DNA of 62,000 nt, taken from NCBI GenBank assembly GCA_002633005.1, contig NMRA01000585.1, positions 6,030-68,029 on the forward strand. The letters run 5' to 3'. The notes under the pieces were generated by a model, which saw only the letters and a list, made by a program, of their open reading frames with translations, did no database searches and had not been told where the DNA came from. Origin of the DNA: Phoronis australis. Its lineage: Eukaryota; Phoronida; Phoronidae. The translations under genes and the position numbers were made by a program. Shown in pieces: positions 34,900 through 46,400 of this stretch (position 1 is the first letter of the stretch; every line of letters starts with the position of its first letter).

Positions 34900-36530
34900 T
34901 GCAAAAATCTATTTTTTAAAGCTCAGTATGCTCTTGTTTAGAGCAGCGATTCAGGTCATGCAGAAACTACTGACCGTCGGCCAAACATTGCTTCCTACCG
35001 TGAACAGGGCAAGCTTCAGTAAGTTTCACTTCCGTAATTTAATAAGTCATATATATACACCCCCAAACAGAATGTTTTGATATTTCTATCAAATGGCTTC
35101 TTGTCATGGGCATTACATCCTTCCATAAGGGCTTGGGTAAGTCAGTATGTTTACATAAGGCTTCTTGTTTGTGGATTTTGAACCTAAGTGAGTTGTTCGT
35201 CATAATTTTCCAATCTAAGCTTCATGTTTAGAACGTTTTTCTTATGTTAACATACTACCTGAATATGTAGGTAGACTTACATTCTGTTTCCCTATTTCTT
35301 TTTTTTTTGCTTTTTCTCAGATTTTTTGTCAATCCGGTGCAACCATTTCAAAAATTTCACTGTTCAGATTAACCCCTGTCGGGGTAGTTTGGATTACCTT
35401 CCCTATGTCTAGATTACCCATCTCGTTTGACTTGAATAAAATATTTCGGGTTTTTACTTAGCATCTCATTCAAAATTTAACATGGGGGTAACTGAACATA
35501 GGGGTAATCACCTTTCAGATTACCGTCCGCTAATTTGAACTCGAGTTTACTTTTGGGAGGGATGGTAATCTGAAATCGATTTCGGCAGAGGGTTATTGAA
35601 GTTGAGATGATATTAAGAGGGGTAATATAAAGACTGTAATTTGAAATCGCTACACCGGCTATTATGAAAAATTCTGTTCTTGCTAAAGTTGACTTCCTTA
35701 CCAAGTTGGCATCCATGTTTCTATGGTCAATTAATTTGGCGATATCAGTTTCTAAGCTGTTCCATGATAAATATGCACAATTTCTTCAAATAATGGCCCT
35801 CATTATTCAAATTGCATGACCAATGAATTTAAAGAAATCAGTGCGCAAGTCATTACATAATAAATTTTCATAACTGAAATAATTCATGTAAACTGAATAG
35901 AGGTCGACATTTATTTCGAATATAGCCCCCGCAAAGCGTGATTCAAACAGCTACAAGAATATATGCACGCTACTTATTCTTAGACATGAAATAACCAACA
36001 AACCTTATACTACACAAGATTTCTAATAGATTCCCACTTCTAGCCACTGGACTATAACTGATTCTAGTCAGTCTTTCTTGAAAAGTGAGCAGTCGGTGGT
36101 GCAGTACTCTTTAGTTGCTCAGTTCGTCAAAAAGGAAAACCCACATGAGACGAGTAAAAAATGATGTGGGTTTTGTTATTTTAAAAACCCCTTGGTAAAA
36201 CATGGCGTTTCAAATCTTTGCCAACGTGCTTTTGTGCAGCTCACGAGACCTTGGCTGAAATTTACGAAGTTCCTTAGAGGCACAAAAGAATTAATCTGTT
36301 ATTATGGAATGGCAATCTGTACAATTACGGATTTGCAATCAGTTATTACGGCATGGCAATCTGTAATAACAGATTGTTACTTTAAAAGAACAGATTCACA
36401 TTTTATTTTATTTTCCTGCTCCTAATGGGTCTTTTTAGAAACTGACGCGGGTGGGCGTTTTCTTTTTTTAGTCGGTGATCGAGCGAAGGTCTCGAAATGA
36501 GTCGGTCATTTCTTCAATCGTGCCGTGCTT
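34900..36530. other. Spacer before MCT copy 3
   Basis: No coding exon supported. The stretch 35360-35600 holds repeated GATTACC and GGTAATC words in opposing orientation and may be a decayed hairpin element. 36300-36380 holds a short duplicated GGCAATCTGTA word. Confidence 0.4.
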
Positions 36531-36536
36531 ATGAAA

Positions 36537-36556
36537 ACGTGACATTAATGTCACGT
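36537..36556. repeat. 20-bp perfect palindrome
   Basis: ACGTGACATTAATGTCACGT is its own reverse complement. Lies about 0.9 kb before exon 1 of MCT copy 3. Confidence 0.9.
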
Positions 36557-37222
36557 GTCCGCACTGGGTTAGGTCAGAGTTGACTTCCGTAGACCGCAAG
36601 ACATAAAAGTTGCACTCCCATGGGCAAGTGGGGTGGGGACTATAATGCCCCTCATACCCCTATGGTGCGTCGCCCACGACTCATGACGAAAAACCTTCAC
36701 ATACAGAATGGGATCATTGAAAATTCGACACTCCAACATCGCCGCCCTCATTTCAGTGGCCATCATTTTGCATGGATGGACTAATAAGTTCCCAAGTATA
36801 CTTGAGATTTTGCTAGATCTTGCGAGATCTTGCTTTTCTTACTGGAAACTAGGTCTGCAGAACGCTCTCTAGGCGTGATCTGGCACCACATCCGCGTCAC
36901 AATCAACGAAAATATATTGTTCTTGCGGGATGGTTTTACACAAATTCACCAAATGATTTCCCTTAATTTTAGCAAACTATTTCGTGACAGGTTTGCAATT
37001 TTTTGTGTTGAAATCATGAAATGGGACCATCCATAAAGCTCAGTGAAGAATTGGAGTGAAATTAACAACTTCCCATTAGAAGGAATGGTACAATTTAACA
37101 CATGCTTCTTCTCCAACAATATAATTGTAATTTCTATTTATTTGCCTCTGAAATTGTGACCAATAAGGCATGACTTTAAATTCAACGAGAGGCTAAAATG
37201 TTTGATAAACTGCCACCTTTAT

Positions 37223-37293
37223 CCACCCTTTTCAAGTTGTGCAATAAAAAGTGCCGCTGTCCTTTGTGTATACAAGCGTACCAACACTAAACC
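37223..37293 (+). promoter_or_regulatory. Upstream block conserved with MCT copy 2
   Basis: Partner of 21067-21130; it ends about 140 bp before the copy 3 start codon. Confidence 0.45.
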
Positions 37294-37431
37294 AGGGTTT
37301 CAACTCTAGGTTACGTGGACTACGCGAATCGTTAGTGCGTCTTCTTACGGCTTGGCCCGGCTACACCACTGGAAGTCCGTGTTTCCATGATAGCTAACAG
37401 TTGTCTTTACTAGGCGATCTTGCACGAAGAC

Positions 37432-40400
37432 ATGTTGAATAAGTCAAGTTCAAAAAGAATCGGCATCGAGGAAAGTGTAACGACTTCTCGTGTTTCTGTC
37501 GCCGCGAACACCGTTCGGGACGGTGGATGGGGATGGATCGTGTGTGCAGCGTCCTTCTGGTGCAATGGCGTCATTTTTGGAATGCATATTACTTTTAGTG
37601 TTATGTACCCATACTTGTTAAAAGCTTTCAACCAAGATAGCACCAATGATTTAGCGTTTAGGACATGTGAGTATGATACAGCTTCTTATCATTCTGGTGT
37701 TGTCGGAGTGCGTGGGTAATTAGTTATTCCAGCGATGTCGGTGTTCATGTGGGTAAACTTGACATGGTGGCTTGGCTTGCGTTGTCGCCCGTTAGTCGTG
37801 ATCGAGCAAAGAAAGTCCTGCCAGCTTTTGGCTACCTGAATACTTACAAGTACATTTTGCCTTGTTTAGCTGGCTAAAAAACGAATATGGGATGCTTAAT
37901 TCTTACCGTGGTAGGATTACCTCTTCACTACCGACAAGAACATCATCGCAGTACTGCCAAAGACTGTAGTATTTGAGTAACCTGTTTAGCACCCACCTAA
38001 AATACCGCAACCTGATATCTGAATGGAAATGTTGTTCTTTGTTGTTTAGTTCTTTGAAGATTTCTTGTTCTAATTTGTCTGCTCGTCGGTCGGGTAAAGG
38101 CGAAAGATCGAGGAGGCGTACGCATTAAATTTGCGGTAACCCCCTTCAGTCAAAAAACAACGTTAGACTACTTGCCGTTGAAAAAATTGTTCTCAAGCTG
38201 TTCCTTAGTCAAAATAGATGTGAGTCATGAATCTGGTGAGAACTGGCAAATCGTTATAATTATTGCTTGACACTAGGCTCTACATGTTGTCACTGGATGT
38301 CATTTTATTCACCGAGCTTGATCTCAAGAAATAACGAGCTGTAAGTTGTTTGCAAAAGAATAAAACGATTCTACTCTGAGTAAAGAACAATTTAAGGCCG
38401 GTTTTGAGGCGATAAGTGGTCTCAATCAAAAGTTAGTCTCTCCGACGCAACGCGAGTTTTTATACGCTTTCATTTAATCAATACCGTTTCAAACGGCTAT
38501 TGTAAGTTTGCAATGGGTCCAATGACCTCGACTAAGACACTGTGTTGTGCGCCTAGAGCCCGAGCCTATACTGAGGGTATGAAGAGCTACAATCTCAGCT
38601 CAGTGGAAAGGTTTTTTGGGGGGGACACTACTGGGTTAGGGGCAGTTCACATGCGCGGTGTTGACCCGTCATCTTCAGAAAATGCCAATCGTGTCAAAAA
38701 GTGTCGACCTTCAGCTTGCGACGAGCTGACAGAACCTCTGATATCTTCAACCGTTGCTTAATATATTAACTTGTATTAGTTGTCATTTAATGGTCTGGGC
38801 ATCTAATTCAATTGTGTGCTGGTCCAATAATTTACATGGACATGGAGTATGGCCAGCCCTACTAGTATTTGATATCCTAGTTAATTTTTAAAATTTCCAT
38901 TGGCCCGAAAAATCAGCAAGAGTAAGAACCTGTAGTATAACTCGATGATTACAGTGACTGTAACAGCAGCATTATGTTGGTGATGTGTCTCGGTCCGACG
39001 GTCAGTGAGATGGTTGTATTCCGTAACTAAGCAGTGGCGGATCTAGGATACCATAAGCGGGAGGGCAACATGTTGTCTCTAGGAATTGTGCAAAGAGCGT
39101 TTGTTTGTGCACAGGCGGCCCGAAAGTTGTGGGGGCCGAGGGTGTGGACTTTCTGCTTTTCTGTTTCTGTCGGTGGACTAAAAAAAAACCGGAAACACGA
39201 TTCCGCCGCCATCTGGGATCTGAGATCCATTCTCATCCGCTACCGGTCCTAGTTACTGAACTCAGTATTTCCTCACGCTTCACGCTGTTGCTGTTTCATT
39301 TTGCTTGCGGCAGCCAAGGGGGGGGGGCGGACCCCGTGCCCCCCTAAATCCGCCTATGCTGAGTGTACAACGCTCAGATACTCTAGTTATAGCAACTGGC
39401 AGACATGAAGACTTCATTAGACTAGTCAAAGGTGTATATACAAGTTACATGTGTGTAGGGGTTGCATGCACTAAACTTCATGATTCAAAGTTCTACAGAA
39501 CAATCATAAGAACTACTCTACTGTGTTTGCCATATATGGTAAAGGTCAGCTGTCTCAAGGCAATCATTCTATGAATGGCCATTACATAATCTAGTTTACT
39601 AAAGAGCTCATCCAAACATGTGTGGATCCGCCGGATCGGATGGGCCACTGACTCAACTGAAAGCCAAAACAGGTTAATATAAATATTAACAATCTGCTCA
39701 TTCAGCAATCCGCATTTTGATAAACTGAAATGCAATACAGACAGTGTTCCCAAAAGTCTTTTATTGTTTGTTTTTATCGCCACTTCGTAAATTAAAGAGG
39801 CTGATAATTAAGAAATTTATTTTGTGTGAAATTTTCACAGTAATGTTTTCTTTTCCAGCATGGGTCGGTTCACTGGCAATAGGGTTCACTTTTTTCATGT
39901 CTCCTGTGGGGGCCATCTTGGCAGATAGATTTGGAATCCGACCAGTGGCATCTTTGGGGGCCATATTGAGTACTGGAGGTCTACTGGCCAGTTCATTCGT
40001 CACACGTCTAGAGCTTCTTTACTTGACTTACGGTACCCTCCTCGGAGTCGGTACGGCTTTCACGTACATAACTTCAATGACTGTGCTCGGGAAATATTTC
40101 GATAAGCGTCTCGGCTTGGCGTATGGAATTGCAACGTTTGGCACATCGGCATTCGTGATTATTATGTCGTTCGCTATGAAGCAGTCTTTGGTCCACGTTG
40201 GACTCAAATACACGTTTCTGCTGCTGGCCGGCATTCATTCTACAACGTTTCTTTGCACACTAACTTACAGACCCTTGCAGAATCATCAGCGGGAACGATT
40301 CATGTCCCAAACCAGGGTGGACAATGTCCCACAGGAATATACAAACAGTGTGGGAAAGTTTGTCAACGTGAGAATATGGAGAAATAGAAGTTATTTGATA

Positions 40401-43400
40401 TGGGCAGTCGCCATGTTCATTTCCTGTCTGGGTCACAACATCTTACTTGTCCACCTGGTGAGTCTTCAGGAGAGCAGGCATATATGAAGATGGAACAAAC
40501 CCAACGTGAAATGGTCCTGCACAAGAGTAACGTGTATTTGAGTGTTTTTTTTTTTATTTAAGCAATCGGGTACAGACCATGTTTCATGAAAAGTGACTTA
40601 AGATTAAAGAAATTTGGTCTTACCTCACATTTCACAATTGCTGAATAAAGGTTTTACCAGGTAGTCATGAGAAACTCACAGTCCAGAAATGGTTTATCAA
40701 AAACTACTTAGTCTTTATGTGTATATTCTCAGACTTTCAATTTTTACTCACATAAGATTTCATATTTTTCAGAAATAGTTATGTTGTATAGCGTAAATTC
40801 AAATCTAAGGCACAAGTCTTATTAAGTCGCATTTTATGAAACGGACTCCTGAACAGATTTTGCTATTTTTTTGGAAACGTGACAAGAATATCCAGTCCCC
40901 TCTGCATTTCAGCAGGTCTGTCAGTGTCTCAAAGAATCGACGGTCAGCAACTGGGCTAGTCGATATGTATTGCACATGATTCTTCACTACGTGAGACCGG
41001 CGGGTCTGCGGTGCATGTTCGGCCACTATATGGCCCCTATTTAATAAAACGCAGGATACCGTTAGTGCTTCTTGTCAGAAATTTTTGCCGTCACCTTCAA
41101 TTCAAAATAGCGGTCTTTTGAAAGTATTAACGGCATTTCAGTCTACAAAAGTTCCTTTTCTTTGCTTTAAGAGTGAAACTGACATTTTTTTCAGTCCCGT
41201 GACGTCTTTCCCTTGTGAGCTTTATGGTCCTCAGCATAAATGGTAGTGGACCTAAGCCGAGAAACACGGGCCTCAGTTAGGCCCACTCCAGTGAAGGAAT
41301 TTGAATAAAATATTGCATTTCAAATATGATGCTGAATTGGACAACATACACGGTATTTTATTTTATAGGTAAAGTTCGCCGAGGAAAGCTTTGTAGAAGA
41401 AAATGCCGAAGTTTTAGTCACGTGTCTGGGAATCTCTTCAGGTCTGGGACGTCTTTCATCGGGGAAACTATCTGATTTCAGGAAAATAAGTTGTGTGCGA
41501 CTACACCAATGCTCTTTTGTCTGCATTGGAATCATGATCATAGCTTTACCATTTTCCACGTTCTTTGGAGTGCTGATTGCGCTAATGCTATTCTTGGGAA
41601 TCTTCGAAGGCAGCATGATATGTCTCATATCACCAGTTGCTTATGAACTCGTTGGGGCTAAGGATGCTTCGCAAGCTATTGGATTCATTAACGGAGTCAT
41701 TGCTATTCCTATGATAGTAGGACCGCCGATTGCAGGTAACTGGAGTAACTATATTAAATGCCTCTTAAAAGGATACTTACCTCTGTAGCAGATGCGACCG
41801 AATACCTTCAAAAACCCTGAAAACAATTTGGGGCAAATTTTAAGACTTCTCCTAAATACGCAAACTTGACGAACACTTTGAACAACTTGGGTAAGTAGTA
41901 TAGTAAGAGGTTTTGGACGCCTGTTTGGGAGGCTCCTCGGTCAAAGGTCATCCATTTGAAAGGAAAAGATCAAAAGTCACGAGGAATAACTGCAATCGGA
42001 AGGGACACCATCCACCTACCGGACGGATGTGTCAATGACGTTACACCTCATGACGTAATAGGTTTAATTGGACCCGTTAGAGAGGCACCTCGATGCCCGT
42101 TTTGCGGCTCCTAGCAACGGATCGAGAATCGAAACAAAAGAGGGATGCTGAATAAGAACAAAACTTAGTTCGTGTGCGCCGAGTGTCGTCGTTGTATACA
42201 GATGTATTGTGTGTTCTGTCTCATAGATCAAAAACAAAGGCGTATACAAAAGGGGATAACCACCCAACTCAACAACAGATGTCGCGTAAAGTCTAACCCA
42301 GGCCCCGACGGTACTAAGCGAATCGTACTCATACTAATAATAAGCTAACACAGAACATAAAACTGATAGCGTTCAAACGTATATTAATGACAAACCAACA
42401 CTACAAAAATCATCATTCGAATATAAAATCATCAAAACGTTCAGAAAAGTAGTCTATAGAAAATTTATCAAATGTCCGAATTAAATGTTCAAAGGTCCAG
42501 TGGTGACGCCGTCGTCGAACACTTGCCGTTTGGGATAAAAGTAGGTAAACGCGCACCTCTCTTGCAGGTAGGTATACATAGTGTTATCACCGCCTAACCG
42601 GAATCCTTTGTTGAGGGCCGAGCTAATCTTTGTGGTCTGTAATACTTTGAGACACCTCGCCTTGTCAATTGCATTTCTTTTGTCTTTGCACTCCTTTACA
42701 GCTAAAATGGGATTGACCGTCGTCCGCCCCCACGTATTATGTTTTAGAGCAAAGGGTGATACAGTAGACCCCTTCAAATTCCAGTTCCAATAAGCCGGGT
42801 GTGCGTGTGTCGTAAGCTTCGTTTTCTTCCGTGTCCGTTCGCGGAAACCAAAGATGTTTTTTCCCTCCCGAAAGCTGCTCGCATGTCTGGTTTAATTACG
42901 TCCTCAAGACAGTTACGGGATATAGCCATGTACGCCGAGTCCGTGTCCATTTCGCAATATTCGAAATCGGATCTGTCGACGGATCTTAACATGAAGTCGT
43001 AGTAAAACTCTAACATGCGCAACTTTGCGTACTGATAAACGAAAAAGCCTATTTGAAGCGGCAGGTTCAGGCGGATGGTCTTCTTTTTCATCTCCAATTC
43101 GTAGGTTCCGTTCCCGATGTAGTTGACGTATCTAAATTCCGGGAATTGGACTTCCCGTTGAGTCTTAGCCTCTCCGCAATACTTTACGTCACAATGTCTT
43201 TCTTGATTCGTTACCGTCTTACCATACGCGCTGTTCCCTATGAGTTTCATCGTCTACGCCAAGATCGCTTTGTTTTTGTCTTTGTCCCCTTCCCGCCTAG
43301 CGTCGCTGAAGCATTTTACGGGAGCAAATTCGACCACTTGATAGACGTTTGTTATCTCCAGACCGTGTTCCAAGTACCATTTCAGAAGCGGGGTCGCCAA

Positions 43401-46400
43401 CAGAATTTTTTTACTGAAGAAACTTCCTACCAGAGATCGTCGTGGTCGACTCATGATTTTGTTTTTGTCGGCATACTCCCGCATAAATTCTCCTAGGTCG
43501 TCTCTGGTGATGTCTACGTTCTTGAATATAGGCTGCATTTCTGAAAAGTGCTCTCTCAGATGGCTCGGGACTTCGATGTCACCCTCCACAACCCCGAACA
43601 GAGTGCCGTCTAGAACGAATGATTTTTATTTGTTCGCTCGTCAAGCGGTAGCAACATTCCGTGGACAACTCTCGTCTTCTGAGAAAAGAACGTAGGGTAT
43701 CGTCTTGAAGTTTCAAATCCTCAAATTCGCATTCCCAAATCTCTTCGTAATCAAAGCCTTGATCGATGATGTAATCTCTAATTTTTTTGGTGTTTTCCAT
43801 AAGCTCACTCATGGCGACGTTTCGAGTTTCGTTCCTCGTCCTCGGAGTCCCGTCGTCATTTTTCGTGAGACGACAGTCGTGGCCGTGCCAGTAACATCCT
43901 TGGAATTGGAACACTTTGTGCGACTGACGACAGAAACCGTCCACTGGAATACGACGCTGACCCACCCTTTTTTCAACCCCGTTGAACTGATGACGGATAC
44001 TAATTCCTCGTTGCCACGCTACGTAATCCAGCCAAGCCGTTGCCTTTCGCGCCCTAGGGTGGGAAAATTCTCGTTTGAAATAGTTTTCTTGCCTACGACG
44101 AATAAACGGTCCGGTCGGTTGCTCGTTCATGATGCTACGAAGGTAAAGAGCATTTACGTCGAAACCCAGAATCTTTGACACCGTCTTTGGTATTTTTCCC
44201 GCTTTCTCCATCTCCCTCTGGCGTATAAACGTCTTTCCCTTTTCGTGGTATCTGTGGAAAACAATACTAGGACCTCCGACGATATTCTGTTTAAAGGTAT
44301 AATACAAGTCCTTGTGTTTTTCCTCAAACAGCGTAAAGAATACGTTACCGATATTTTTGAAGAGAATCTTCATGGTCAGTCCGGGTACGTTTAAACCATC
44401 CTTGAAGAGGTCGACGCCCTTTTCCCTGTAGAATGCCGCCATGGTATCGACGGCTTCCAGCATGGGTCCGGTGTCTTTGTTATTGTACCATACCAAAAAA
44501 TCTTTCAGACTCTTCATGTTGTTGTCTTTCCGGGGCGTAATCGTCGTCGCTTATCCCCTCCCCTTTCAAATTGCTGTAAAAAGCCGTTTGCGGTGGTAGA
44601 ACCGTTTCCTCTAATTTACCCGAGTGATCTACGTACTCGTAGGGAAAGAAACGTCTCGTACGCCTTCAAAAATTTTTGCGTAGCTACAACCTGGGGCCAA
44701 GTAATTGACAATGTCGAGCGTGCGCAGTATAAAAAAGTTTGATATCGGGAGTATTTGTTCGGGTTGGAAGGAATTAAACACATCGACAACCTCCTAATTA
44801 AGGTGTTCCTCTATGCGCAAAAGGTATTTATAACAACGTGACTTTTATGGTTTAGTCGGTGCGAGGCATAATTCGCCGAAAAGCTTCCGGCGTACAGAGC
44901 GCCTATAGGAGCTGCATCGCCTCTGGTTCGGGCCAACAAAGGCGATGGTCATTGCCTAGTCCTGGCATAGCCTACACAGTATACTGCTGAGTGCTGTAGA
45001 CTAGAAGACCAAGTCGTGTCAGACCAAAAAATTGAAAGGACACAGAACGGCATAGCAACGTTTCAAGGCACCAACAGTAGTACTAAAGCTGAAGTTGCTG
45101 AAAGTCATTAATACACGTTAAAAAACGCCATCAGTTTTATGTTCTGTGTTAGCTGGTCGCTTCTTATTATTAGTATTATGAGTACGATTCGCTTAGTACC
45201 GTCGACCAGGGGCCTGGGTTAGACTTTACGCGACATCTGTTGTTGAGTTGGGTTGTTATCCCCTTTTGTATACGCCTTTGTTTTTGATCTATGAGACAGA
45301 ACACACAATATACAACGACGACACTCGGCGCACACGAACTAAGTTTTGTTCTTATTCAGCATCCCTCTTTTGTTTCGATTCACGATCCGTTGCTAGGAGC
45401 CGCAAAACGGGCATCGAGGTGCCTCTCTAACGGGTCCAATTAAACCTATTACGTCATGAGGTGTAACGTCATTGACACATCCGTCAGGTAGGTGGATGGT
45501 GTCCCTTCCGATTGCAGTTATTCCACGTGACCTTTGACCTTTTCCTTTCCAATGGATGACCTTTGACCGAGGAGCCTCCCAAACAGGCGTACAAAACCTC
45601 TTACTATACTACTTGGGTAGTACAAGACTGGAAATTCTGGAAAAGATCGCCCAACCACTTCGAGTCACAGAATTCACCATGTGACACAAAATAGACTTTT
45701 TATTAACCTTTCCTGGTGAAACCAGGAAACAGAATTCGGCATCCTTTAAGTACTCACATTGCACATTGTCTTATGGAAGAGAAGATAGGGTCTGCGTTCA
45801 GTAAACGTAAGGAACTTGCGATAACGCCAGATCATGCAAGTCTTCGTCGCCAAGCATTACAAGCCAAGTTCGTGATCACTCTGACATTCCCCAAGTATAG
45901 AGTACTGTCTTGCTTCTACGGGAACGCAATCCCGTTTTGTACACGATCAGTTTGTAAGAGCGTCTCCTAGCTTAGCTTAGATATTGGCCGCTAATGGATT
46001 TCATGTTATACTATTCATCATAGAACTCTAATAATGAAATGCCAACGCTAGACTCATATACCTTTTAGGGAACGAGCTTGCGATGTTTGTTACTCATTTT
46101 GTTTCTTTTGTTCACAATGATGTCGCGAGACTCTTGAAGTACGGGTTCAGACAACCCAGCGATATCCAGGCAAAATAAGTCCACAAACCCGTCAATTACA
46201 CAGCCATTCTCTTTGCACGCAACAACACGTGGCCATGGACGGGAGTAGTATGACACTTGTTGTTTCAGCTCCAGTCTTACAGAGTTTTAGGTCTTTATGA
46301 GCAAACTGTCACCTTTTGGGTTATAAGCGGAGTGCTCCCTCGTGACTCTTTGGAGTATAAATAATAATTGCATAATAATAATTAAATAATAATGTCTTTG

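Noticed and set aside
42799-44178. Long plus-strand open frames opposite the Polinton polymerase
   Set aside because: Shadows of the minus-strand polymerase frames; they carry none of its motifs.
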